This document shows positions 36,201 to 43,766 of a DNA stretch of 54,434 nt, one piece after another. The notes under the pieces are model-generated. The model worked only from the letters and a program-made list of their open reading frames with translations, did not search any database and was not told where the DNA came from. A program made the translations under genes and the position numbers. The stretch lies in contig CAIJFT010000332.1 in assembly GCA_903820035.1 (NCBI GenBank), forward strand, positions 1 to 54,434, written 5' to 3'. Positions within the stretch are counted from its first letter, which is position 1, and the number at the start of each line of letters is the position of its first letter. Origin of the DNA: an uncultured Opitutia bacterium. GTDB lineage: Bacteria > Verrucomicrobiota > Verrucomicrobiia > Opitutales > Opitutaceae.

Positions 36201-37484
36201 GAGCTCGCGCCGGAAGTCCGGCAGACGGCGCCGGATCTCACGGCCGCGGGCGCTCGTTTCGACCGTGCCTGGTTGGAGCGTTGGGTGGCGGCGCCACAGG
36301 GGCACTGTCCGTCGGTGGCGACCGGCCGCGCCGCGGAGGTGGCGGCGTATTTGGCTAACCAACCCGCGGCCGGTCCGCTGGAGGAACGGGTGCCGACCGA
36401 CGCCGCGAGTGTGGCCGCGGGCGCGGCGTTGGCCGAGACCTTGCATTTGGGATTCTGGCTTGAGCCTCTAGCCAAAGAGCGGAGGCACACGGACGCGGGG
36501 CTCATCGGTTTTTTGCGGCAACCGGCGGCCCATCATCCGGACACGACCTTCCCTGATCTGCGCCTGAGTGCCGACGAGGCGCGGCAGTTGGCGGCGTTGG
36601 TGCGTTCGCGCCAGCCGGCGGCGGTGCCGGCTTCGTCGCGCGGCGATGCGGCCGCGGGTGGAGCCATTGTGTCGGCGAAGTGTGCGGCGTGCCATGAGGT
36701 GGCGGCGGCCAAGGCGATTGCCCCGGCGTTTGAGGAGGTTGTGCGCAGCGATTGGGCGGTGAAGGGGTGTGTGGCGCCGACGCGCGGCCTTGCTCCCGAC
36801 TTGCATTTGACGCCGGCGGACGTCGCGGCGCTGCTCGCTTTTCGCAACGCCGACCGCGATGTCGGCATCCAGTCGCTGCGGCGTTTCGCGCCGGCGGAAT
36901 ATGTCGCGGGCCAGATGAAGGCGTTGCAGTGCGGTCAGTGCCACGCGGCGGGCGGGGAGAACAAGTTGCCGGACCTGACCTTAGCGGGGGAAAAGTTTCA
37001 GCAAGCGTGGCTCGAGAAATTGTTTGCGGGCCAGGCGGGGCGTCTCCGGCCATGGCAGGAGTCGCGGATGCCGGCGTTCGCGAGTCGGGCCGCGGCACTC
37101 GCGGCCGGGTTGGCGGCGAAGCACGGGGTGCCATTGTCGACGCCGGCTCCGGCGAAACGCCCGGATTGGATCGAGATCGGCGGCAAGGTGGCGGGGGAGG
37201 CGGGATACTCGTGTGTGGCTTGCCACGATTCTGGCATGCGGGCGGCGTTGCAGGTGTTCGAAGGGCAGGGGCCCAACCTCCAGCTCGCGGGGCAGCGGCT
37301 CCGGTATGACTATTACCAACGCTGGGTGCACTGGCCGCAGCGCATCGCGCCGACCACCATTATGCCCCGTTACACAAAGGATCGCGAAAAGGCCCTGCTC
37401 GCCGCGCCGTTTGACGGGTCCGCCGCGCAGCAATTTGAGGCGGTCTGGCACTGGATGGGCAGTCTCGAACCGGGCCGGCCCTAG
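33264..37484 (+). CDS. Giant exported beta-propeller / PA14 / multi-haem cytochrome c protein
   Basis: 1,406 residues with a signal peptide (RRLSACVVVLLCCTALFRPCAAA); start ATG at 33264. An N-terminal domain (to about residue 330) resembles one seen in planctomycete and verrucomicrobial cytochromes (possibly DUF6797, from memory). A dehydrogenase-like beta-propeller follows (about 330-650; FFPDGKRLAASTWNGDVWIAEG, VISPDG-like blades). A PA14-like beta domain comes next (about 855-950; LLVPDRDDYTFSLEGEGE). Four CxxCH haem sites lie in the C-terminal third: CIKCH (~967), CAACH (~1140), CGQCH (~1223) and CVACH (~1317). It is probably a periplasmic or outer-membrane sugar-oxidising or electron-transfer protein. 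The reaction is unknown. It is likely transcribed alone. Confidence 0.85.
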   Translation: MLPSLRRLSACVVVLLCCTALFRPCAAAEQAAARKQTGAGKKARAGDQWWREIDTGPFLADTILAAPAGSVAALKGLAIKLGDARDVSVVFDTELLAWRAGFGGALVLDGTPWSGTHGGNSHYPEGETNLFFQNPAGLGVALNGDWSDPREQKNGPLPHALGRYRGLYRHGQQTVLHYTLGGVEVHELPALEQVGGVRAITRTVAVAAAAPAELEWAVTAKPDRRVQAAARVYLVGAPAGVTLVTAADGRQTVVVAKGTPPARFKIVYAEKALDPAAVPPPADLAPLLRGGPALFPQTFALKGQLDPDAAKKTYAVDVIPLPADNPWKSPPRFGGFDFFPDGKRLAASTWNGDVWIAEGIDGDLSKVTWRRFASGLFQTLGLKIVDGVIYTQGRDQITRLTDLHGDGEADRYECFNNDVLITAGFHEFSFDLETDREGNFYFSKAMPVNQGGRGFMAWTPHNGAVLKVSKDGSKLERVAWGLRAPGGVGVSPDGVVTTGENEGTWVPVCKITWTRPGTTTFNGVVPSKWENRNVFAGVLPGAPTSYDLPLCWIPYAVDNSSGSQTWVPENTAWDPRHAGEMLHLSYGKSSLFRVLREEVNGVVQGGVYRLPIDVSAAVMRARFHPQNGQLYVVGFRGWQTNGRDALQRIRYTGVTTPVPVELHAHENGLLVRFSAPLDAKTAGDPARYSISKWNYVWGPQYGSGRFSIDQRDVKAEERAVTEPSKGAHNVIDTVPVAAAMLLEDGRSVFLYIPKMTPAMQMELKLDLRDPKGALVRETIYHTVHAFAPEFKTAGVRWADVKVVPSAPAGEPGLALSFNAEITDTLRVDQLALTVPAGTSPSVFITPRNGAFGAAFQGSLLVPDRDDYTFSLEGEGEVSLVLDGKTIASGKLPLTAPAAVTLAKGPHAIFCSYRSKANGEGRIRLMWSTPGFKTEPVPAAAFRHLPGAEMAAWSQARAGREVFAAAHCIKCHVPRGGLSTELAPEVRQTAPDLTAAGARFDRAWLERWVAAPQGHCPSVATGRAAEVAAYLANQPAAGPLEERVPTDAASVAAGAALAETLHLGFWLEPLAKERRHTDAGLIGFLRQPAAHHPDTTFPDLRLSADEARQLAALVRSRQPAAVPASSRGDAAAGGAIVSAKCAACHEVAAAKAIAPAFEEVVRSDWAVKGCVAPTRGLAPDLHLTPADVAALLAFRNADRDVGIQSLRRFAPAEYVAGQMKALQCGQCHAAGGENKLPDLTLAGEKFQQAWLEKLFAGQAGRLRPWQESRMPAFASRAAALAAGLAAKHGVPLSTPAPAKRPDWIEIGGKVAGEAGYSCVACHDSGMRAALQVFEGQGPNLQLAGQRLRYDYYQRWVHWPQRIAPTTIMPRYTKDREKALLAAPFDGSAAQQFEAVWHWMGSLEPGRP

Positions 37485-37500
37485 CATTCTCGGCGCTTTT

Positions 37501-37566
37501 GTCGTCGCGCTTGGGCTGGAACCGAAAGCGTGGTGGTTCCCTCTGACGCCACCTTGGCGCTACCCT
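37501..37566 (-). repeat. Family 1 palindromic element, divergent copy E
   Basis: On the minus strand the 3' half reads ACCACGCTTTCGGTTCCAGC then CCAAGCGCGACGAC, aligning with ACCACGTTTTCGCCTCCGGC and TCAAACGCGGCGAC of the other copies. The 5' half is more diverged. It lies about 16 bp downstream of the giant cytochrome gene. Confidence 0.5.
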
Positions 37567-37756
37567 CGGCGCGGCGACCGTAACTAGGTCCGCCAAGACG
37601 GGCCGGAACCGGCATCCCAATTCAGCTTTGCAAAGATTCCGCTGCCACCCCTTTTGATTCTTGCAGGTCGCAACGGTCGATTCTTGGCTTCGCACCTCTG
37701 ATTTTCTGCGGCAGGGCCCGCGGAATACTCGCAACCCTAGCTCAACCCTACACCCT

Positions 37757-40700
37757 GTGAACTACCGCTCCCTCAACGGTGCCACGCGTCTGCTGCAAGC
37801 GGCGCTTTTGGCATTGTCCTTCGCCGGCGCTTGTCCGCCTGTCGCTCTTGCCGCCGATTCCGCTGCCGCTTCCGCCACGGGGGTCGTCTCCGGCATTGTG
37901 ACCAACAAGACCACCGGCAACGGTCTGATTGGCGCCCGCGTCGAGATTCCGGCCCTCAAGCTCAGTACGCTGGTCGACAACACCGGCCGCTATCTGCTCA
38001 ACGTGCCGGTCGGCACGCACGAGCTCGTTGTGACCTACACCGGCCTCGACACCGATAGCAGTGCCGTGGTGGTCAGCGCCGGGCAGCCGGCGATCAAGAA
38101 TTTCTCAATGAGCAGCCAAGTGCTGATGCTCGATGCCTTCAAGGTCGCGAGTGAAAAGGCCGGTCAGGCCTCGGCGCTCACGCAGCAGCGTAATGCGGAC
38201 AATCTGAAGAGCGTCGCCTCGATGGACGCGCTGGCCGACTTGCCGAACATGAACGCCACCGAGCTCGCCATTCGCCTCCCGGGGGTGACGTTCGCCGACC
38301 CCGGCGACGAGGTCGTGGAACAGATCAGCGTGCGCGGCATGGGCGCCGGCACGACCTCGATCACCATCGACGGCGGCGGCATGTCGTCGTTCAGTGCGCA
38401 AGGCCGCACGACGCGCATGACGGCCTTCACCGGTGCCATGTTCGAGTCGCTCGAGCTCACCAAGGGCCAGACGCCCGATCGCCCCGTCGATTCTCTCGGC
38501 GGCAGCGTAAATTTCAAAACCCGCTCGCCGCTCTCCATGAGCGAAAAGCGCCGCATGGTCTTTAACACCCAGGTGCGCATGGCACCGTGGTTCTCCGAGC
38601 AGGTGCCGATCCGCGAGGCCCGCCGCACCCATGGTCTGGCTAATTTCCAGTACACCGAGAAATTCGCCATCTTCGGCGCCGAGCGCGAGAATCTCGCCGT
38701 CTCAGTCAACGCCTTCTACAGCGAAAACGCCTTCGGGTACTTCCAGACGAACCGCGATTTCCAGCAGACCAACAACCAGCCGGCCTATGTCTGGGACTAC
38801 CGCACGCGGGATAATTTCAATATCCGGAAGCAGCGCAGCATTAGCAGCAAGTGGGACTACCGCCTGACGCAGAACGATCTGCTCAAGGTAAACATCGTGC
38901 TCAACAACGCCCCCGAGCCAATGCGCCGCCAGTACAATCAGCGCGCCTTTGCCGGTAGCCAGACCACGGTGCCGAACACGACCAACACCGGCGTGGTCCC
39001 GGGCTTCACCGATCGCATCACGACCATTCGCGCCGTGCCGACCGCATCCAACGCCACCTCCGGCACCACGGCCCCTGCGCTCATCGATCAAGGCACGTCC
39101 AATATCAACCGCGACCAGCGGCTGCGCCACTTCGACTTTGCCGGCGAGCACAAGGTGCTCGGCTTCCTCGAGGCCGACTGGGCCGCGCTCTGGAGCCGTA
39201 CCCGCTACCGCACGCTCGGCAACGAGGCGTCGCTCACTAACCGTATCGGCAATGTTCCGTTTGTCGGGCCGAACGGTCTCGTCGGCTCCGCGACCAACAA
39301 CGTCGTCGGACCGAACGGTGAAACCGGCGTGGGCTGGATCCTCGACCGCACGCAGTCCGACCTCTACCCGCGCTTCATCCAGAACGGCGGTCTTGATTTC
39401 ACCAACCCGAAAAACTGGCGCCCCTCGGTCAACGGTCTCAACACCGCGGCGGGCAACCTCGACGTCGACCTCATCCGCGAAGCGCGCGGCAACGTAAAGA
39501 TCAAGCTGCCGTTCCTCGAGGAGTTCCCGAGCTTCTTCAAAGCCGGTTACTCGATCCGCGACCACAACGTCGAGCTCTACCGCCAGAACCGCCGCTGGAG
39601 CTACATCGGTCGCGACGCGCTGCCGAATGATCCCTCGATCCTGACTTGGGACAAGGTGAAGACCGGTCGCAACCTGCCGTATTGGGACGGCGCCGCGGTC
39701 TTCAACCACGGTAAGCTGGTCGATCCGACGCTCTGGCAGGAAGACATGTACTACTATTACACGAACCGCCTGAACGCGAGCGTCCGGACCCACGAAATCA
39801 TCACCGGCTACTACGGCATGATGAACGGCAAGATCGGCCGCTTTGGTTACCTCGGCGGCGTCCGCCACGAGAACACCGAGACGATCGGCTACCTCAACGT
39901 CCGCTCGCGCACCCTCACGTCGGCCGCGCAGCAGACGGCCGATCCGTTGGGTTCCGCGATCAAGGACTATAACAACCCGACCCGGAATGACGGCGAATAC
40001 GCCCAGAACTTCCCCAGCATGCATACGTGGTACGACGTCACGGCGAACCTTCGCCTGCGTGCCGCGTGGAGCACGGGTATGTCGCGGCCTTCGCTCGCCA
40101 ACGCCGTCACCGCGCTTGGCATCAATGAGACCGCCCAGACCGTCACGTTCGGCAATCCCGCCCTGCGTCCGACCAAGTCCAAAAACTGGGACTTTGCCGC
40201 CGAGTACAGCTTCGGCACCGGGAGCTACGCGAAAGTCGGCTGGTTCCACAAGCGGATCGACGACTATATCCGCGGTGGTCAGCCGGTCGGCATCGTCGGC
40301 ATCGGCGCCGACAACGGTTTCAACGGCCTTTACGAAGGCTACGAAATCCTCGCGAACTCCAACGCGGGTTCGGCTTTCACGCAGGGTTGGGAGCTCGAGT
40401 ACTTCCAGCAGTTCCGCTTCCTGCCCGGCCTGCTGCGGACCCTTCGCCTCTCTGCCAACTTCACGCAGATCATGGCGCATGGCGACTACGGCACCCCGGG
40501 CGTTTATCTGACGACGGAAAAGGTGAATGGCTTCATTCCCTTCACCTCCAACGTGAATCTCAGCTGGGATTATAAAAAGTTCGGCGCCTCGGTCAGCTGG
40601 AATTATACCGACGGTAGCATCCGCGGCGGCGCCAATATCGCGGCTCCGTCCCGCGACCGTTACATGCTCCCGCGTGACCTCTTCAACCTGAACCTGCGCT

Positions 40701-40849
40701 ACCAGCTTCCGCGCAATGTCACGGTCAATTTCGGCGTGCAGAATATCTTCAATGAGCCGCAGCGCTACTACCGTGGCGTGCCCGATCAAATGGAGACCTT
40801 CCTGATCCAAGGCACGACGCTCACGCTGAGCGTTGAAGGCCGGTTCTGA
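37757..40849 (+). CDS. TonB-dependent outer-membrane receptor 4 (distinct subfamily)
   Basis: About 1,030 residues if the GTG at 37757 is used; this gives an N-terminus leading directly into the signal peptide (ALLALSFAGACPPVALA). An in-frame TTG at 37661 would add 32 residues without signal character. Domains: carboxypeptidase-regulatory-like (VVSGIVTNKTTGNGLIGARV), TonB-box-like LDAFKVASEKAGQ, plug (LADLPNMNATELAIRLPGV, ISVRGMGAGTTSITIDG, GGSVNFKTRSP) and a barrel ending LSVEGRF. The plug differs from the three tandem receptors, so it belongs to another subfamily and probably takes another substrate. A strong terminator at 40869 ends the transcript. The neighbouring amidohydrolase and namZ genes begin after it. 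Confidence 0.92.
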   Translation: MNYRSLNGATRLLQAALLALSFAGACPPVALAADSAAASATGVVSGIVTNKTTGNGLIGARVEIPALKLSTLVDNTGRYLLNVPVGTHELVVTYTGLDTDSSAVVVSAGQPAIKNFSMSSQVLMLDAFKVASEKAGQASALTQQRNADNLKSVASMDALADLPNMNATELAIRLPGVTFADPGDEVVEQISVRGMGAGTTSITIDGGGMSSFSAQGRTTRMTAFTGAMFESLELTKGQTPDRPVDSLGGSVNFKTRSPLSMSEKRRMVFNTQVRMAPWFSEQVPIREARRTHGLANFQYTEKFAIFGAERENLAVSVNAFYSENAFGYFQTNRDFQQTNNQPAYVWDYRTRDNFNIRKQRSISSKWDYRLTQNDLLKVNIVLNNAPEPMRRQYNQRAFAGSQTTVPNTTNTGVVPGFTDRITTIRAVPTASNATSGTTAPALIDQGTSNINRDQRLRHFDFAGEHKVLGFLEADWAALWSRTRYRTLGNEASLTNRIGNVPFVGPNGLVGSATNNVVGPNGETGVGWILDRTQSDLYPRFIQNGGLDFTNPKNWRPSVNGLNTAAGNLDVDLIREARGNVKIKLPFLEEFPSFFKAGYSIRDHNVELYRQNRRWSYIGRDALPNDPSILTWDKVKTGRNLPYWDGAAVFNHGKLVDPTLWQEDMYYYYTNRLNASVRTHEIITGYYGMMNGKIGRFGYLGGVRHENTETIGYLNVRSRTLTSAAQQTADPLGSAIKDYNNPTRNDGEYAQNFPSMHTWYDVTANLRLRAAWSTGMSRPSLANAVTALGINETAQTVTFGNPALRPTKSKNWDFAAEYSFGTGSYAKVGWFHKRIDDYIRGGQPVGIVGIGADNGFNGLYEGYEILANSNAGSAFTQGWELEYFQQFRFLPGLLRTLRLSANFTQIMAHGDYGTPGVYLTTEKVNGFIPFTSNVNLSWDYKKFGASVSWNYTDGSIRGGANIAAPSRDRYMLPRDLFNLNLRYQLPRNVTVNFGVQNIFNEPQRYYRGVPDQMETFLIQGTTLTLSVEGRF

Positions 40850-40868
40850 GCTTAATCTAATTGCTCGT

Positions 40869-40909
40869 CGGGTGGCTGGGGCGTAAGCCTCCGCCACCCG
40901 ATTTTTTTT
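40869..40909 (+). terminator. Rho-independent terminator after receptor 4
   Basis: Stem CGGGTGGC (40869-40876) / GCCACCCG (40893-40900), with further partial pairing inside the loop, followed by A and eight T residues. It lies 20 bp after the receptor stop and 15 bp before the next gene's ATG. Confidence 0.9.
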
Positions 40910-40923
40910 GTCCCCGTTCCGCC

Positions 40924-42372
40924 ATGTCGATCTCCGCCCGCCGTTTTTCTCCCTCGTGTAGGCCGGGCTGCCGGCCGGGCGCTTTGACCGCCTTCCGTTT
41001 TGTCTGCCCGGGTTTTGCCCTGCTCGCCCTCGCCCTCGTGCTGCCGCCGTGCACCCGCGCGGCCGAAGCCGCGGTCCCCGACGGCTGGAAGGCCGCCGCA
41101 CCCCGCGATGAAATCCGCCCGCGGCTTACTTACGATCCCAGCGGCGGTCTCGACGGTCAGGGGCGCCTCATCATCGAGGCGGATGCCCGCGAAGGATTGC
41201 ACGGTTTCTGGACGCGCACGTTTAGCGTCGAGGGCGGCCAACATTATGCGTTTCGGGTCCTGCGCAAGGCGCACGGTTTGCCGTTCGAACGACGCAACGC
41301 CGTCGTTCGCCTCCTCTGGCAGAACGCCGCGGGTAAACCCGTGCTCACCGACGAGCCGATGGTGAAGGGCTTCCTCCCCGGTTACACGCCCCGCGCCGAA
41401 CCCGAATACCCGGGCGAAACGACGCTTCGGCCCGACGGCTGGACCGAGGTTACCGCAACCTATCGGGCACCGCCCCAGGCCGCCCAGGCCGTGGTCGAAC
41501 TGCATTTGCAATGGGCGGCTAATGCGCGGATCGAGTGGACGGGCGCGGCGCTGACCACCACCACGCCACCGGCAGCCCGGCTCGCGCGGCTGGCGAGTGT
41601 GCACTATCGGCCGGTCGGCGGAAAGTCCCCCGCCGACAACTGTCGCGAGTTTGCCCCGCTCATTGCCGACGCCGCCCGGCAGCGTGCCGATCTCGTGGTG
41701 TTGCCCGAAACACTCACCTTTTACGGCCTGCGGCGCCCGTACGCTGACTGTGCGGAGCCCGTTCCCGGACCTTCGACCGAGTACTTCGGCACGCTCGCGC
41801 GTGAGCATAACCTCTACATCGTCGCCGGCCTGCTCGAGCGCGACGGCGCGCTGATCTACAACGTGGGCGCTTTGATCGGACCCGACGGCAAGTACATCGG
41901 CAAATACCGGAAGGTCGCCCTCCCGCGCGGCGAGGTCGAGGGGGGCATTCAACCCGGGCACGAGTATCCGGTGTTTGAGACCCGCTTCGGCAAACTCGGC
42001 ATTATGGTCTGCTACGACGGCTTTTTCCCGGAGGTGGCGCGGCAACTCTCCGCGCAGGGGGCCGAGGTGATCGCGTTTCCCGTCTGGGGCTGCAACCCGG
42101 GGCTCGCGAGCGCCCGCGCCTGCGAGAACCACGTCTTCGTCGTAAGCAGCACCTACACCGATGTCGCTTCGAATTGGATCACCACCGCCGTACTCGACCG
42201 CACGGGCCGGACGCTTGTGCAGGCGGAAAAGTGGGGCACGGTTGTCGTCGCCGAGGTGGACCTTAACCAGCGCTCGCTCTGGCCGAGTCTCGGTGACTTC
42301 CGCGCGGAACTGCCCCACCACCGTCCGGTGTGGGCCGGTGAGCCCGCCGTCCGTCCGTCGCCTGCCAAATGA
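40924..42372 (+). CDS. Exported carbon-nitrogen hydrolase (nitrilase superfamily) with N-terminal beta domain
   Basis: 482 residues. The catalytic triad is Glu262 (VVLPETLTF), Lys330 (KYRKVALP) and Cys363 (GIMVCYDGFFPE), so it should hydrolyse an amide or nitrile C-N bond. Residues ~60-215 form an added beta-rich, CBM-like domain (ITFSVEGG-type strands, YRAPPQAAQAVVELHLQW). A hydrophobic signal (FALLALALVLPPCTRAAEA) predicts export. The first 20 codons coincide with a TGTAGGCC-type repeat, and an in-frame TTG at 40984 directly after it would give a cleaner signal peptide. So the ATG at 40924 is uncertain. It overlaps namZ by 4 bp. Exported nitrilases acting on peptidoglycan-like amides would fit the neighbour; substrate is not shown by the sequence. 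Confidence 0.88.
   Translation: MSISARRFSPSCRPGCRPGALTAFRFVCPGFALLALALVLPPCTRAAEAAVPDGWKAAAPRDEIRPRLTYDPSGGLDGQGRLIIEADAREGLHGFWTRTFSVEGGQHYAFRVLRKAHGLPFERRNAVVRLLWQNAAGKPVLTDEPMVKGFLPGYTPRAEPEYPGETTLRPDGWTEVTATYRAPPQAAQAVVELHLQWAANARIEWTGAALTTTTPPAARLARLASVHYRPVGGKSPADNCREFAPLIADAARQRADLVVLPETLTFYGLRRPYADCAEPVPGPSTEYFGTLAREHNLYIVAGLLERDGALIYNVGALIGPDGKYIGKYRKVALPRGEVEGGIQPGHEYPVFETRFGKLGIMVCYDGFFPEVARQLSAQGAEVIAFPVWGCNPGLASARACENHVFVVSSTYTDVASNWITTAVLDRTGRTLVQAEKWGTVVVAEVDLNQRSLWPSLGDFRAELPHHRPVWAGEPAVRPSPAK
40957..40983 (+). repeat. TGTAGGCC-type repeat inside the nitrilase gene start
   Basis: TGTAGGCCGGGCTGCCGGCC then GGGCGCT. It matches the element at 49069-49096 (minus strand) apart from a few changes and resembles the left arm of 21504-21574. 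It encodes part of CRPGCRPGA in the predicted N-terminus. Confidence 0.6.
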
Positions 42373-43580
42373 AGCTCGGCGTCGATCTGCTTTTCGAAGC
42401 CCGCCTCGATCTGGTGCGTGGTCGGCGCGTCGGCTTGATCACCAACCCGACCGGCGTCGACGGCGCGTTGCGCAGCACGGTCGAGCGCTGCCGGTCGCAC
42501 CCCGGGGTAAAACTCGCCGCTCTCTACGGGCCGGAGCATGGCGTCCGCGGCAACGCGCAGGCCGGCGAGTTTGTCGACGCGTATCAGGATGAGCATTTCG
42601 GGTTGCCGGTCTTCAGCCTCTACGGGCAGGCGCTCCAGTTGCCGGACCGCCCGCTCGAGGACATCGATGCCACGATGCGCGCGTTCGACACGCAGCCGGC
42701 CGGCAAGACCGTCGAGCACGCCATGCTCCGCGGGGTCGATGTCCTGCTGTTTGATCTTCAGGACGTCGGCACGCGGGTCTACACGTATATTGCGACCATG
42801 GCTTACGCCATGCAGGCGGCCGCCGAGGCGGGCATCCCGTTCGTCGTGCTCGACCGGCCGAATCCGGTGAACGGCGTGACGCTGGAGGGTCCGATCCTCG
42901 AATACCCGCGGCACAGTTCCTTCATCGGCCTGTATCCGGTGCCGTGCCGCCACGGCATGACGGCCGGCGAGCTGGCGCGGCTGTTCAATGCGAAATTTCT
43001 CGCGCGCCACGTTGAACTCACCGTCGTGCCGATGGACGGTTGGCGGCGGACGGACTGGTTCGACCAGACCGGGCTGCCGTGGGTGTTGCCGTCGCCCAAC
43101 ATGCCTACACCCGACACGGCGACGGTGTATCCCGGGCAGGTGATCCTCGAGGGTACGAATCTTTCGGAAGGTCGCGGGACCACGAAGCCCTTTGAATGCT
43201 TCGGCGCGCCTTGGATCGACGGCTATCTGCTGGCGCGGGACTTGAATGCGCTCCACTTGCCGGGCGTCGCCTTTCGCGAAACCTGGTTCGCCCCGACGTT
43301 TTCGAAGTTCTCCGGCCAACGCTGCGGCGGCTGCCAGCTGCATGTGACGGACCGCGCTGCGTACGGCTCGGTGGTGACGACGCTCGCGATCCTTGCAGCT
43401 GTGCGGGCGCGGTATGGCGACCGGCTCGAGTTTCACGCCGACTATTTCGACAAGGTCCTCGGTACGTCGACCGTGCGCGAGGCGATGCTGCGCGGGGTCT
43501 CCGTAGCCAGCATCGCGGCCGGTTGGGCACAGGGACTGGAGGCGTTCGCGGCACTGCGGACGCCCTACCTCTTGTATTGA
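42369..43580 (+). CDS. namZ: DUF1343 / exo-beta-N-acetylmuramidase NamZ-like protein
   Basis: 403 residues of the DUF1343 family (GH171), whose characterised member NamZ removes N-acetylmuramic acid from the non-reducing ends of peptidoglycan fragments. Visible motifs: VGLITNPTGVD, LYGPEHGVRGNAQAGE, LLFDLQDVGTRVYTYIATM (the most conserved segment), DRPNPVNG and SPNMPTPDTATVYPG. The ATG at 42369 overlaps the preceding amidohydrolase stop (ATGA). I see no signal peptide in this start, so it appears cytoplasmic although many relatives are exported. Pairing with an exported C-N hydrolase suggests muropeptide or amino-sugar recycling; that is inference. Confidence 0.93.
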   Translation: MKLGVDLLFEARLDLVRGRRVGLITNPTGVDGALRSTVERCRSHPGVKLAALYGPEHGVRGNAQAGEFVDAYQDEHFGLPVFSLYGQALQLPDRPLEDIDATMRAFDTQPAGKTVEHAMLRGVDVLLFDLQDVGTRVYTYIATMAYAMQAAAEAGIPFVVLDRPNPVNGVTLEGPILEYPRHSSFIGLYPVPCRHGMTAGELARLFNAKFLARHVELTVVPMDGWRRTDWFDQTGLPWVLPSPNMPTPDTATVYPGQVILEGTNLSEGRGTTKPFECFGAPWIDGYLLARDLNALHLPGVAFRETWFAPTFSKFSGQRCGGCQLHVTDRAAYGSVVTTLAILAAVRARYGDRLEFHADYFDKVLGTSTVREAMLRGVSVASIAAGWAQGLEAFAALRTPYLLY

Positions 43581-43766
43581 ACCCTTGGCCTTCCGGAGGG
43601 CGCTTCCGGCAGGGCTGGCCTTTCCTTCGGTTGTGGCACCGTGCGGGCGCTGAACGGCGGACCCATTTTTAGCGCGGTTGACCCCGGCGCTTGTTGTCCC
43701 GAAGGTCGCGACTATTGCGCCGGTACCCCGCCGGATCTGTTAACGACCGCTTCCCCTCGTTTGCCC

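Noticed and set aside
38702-41101. 799-codon minus-strand open frame opposite receptor 4
   Set aside because: No domain, composition typical of antisense frames in G+C-rich genes; the opposite strand encodes an unmistakable TonB receptor.
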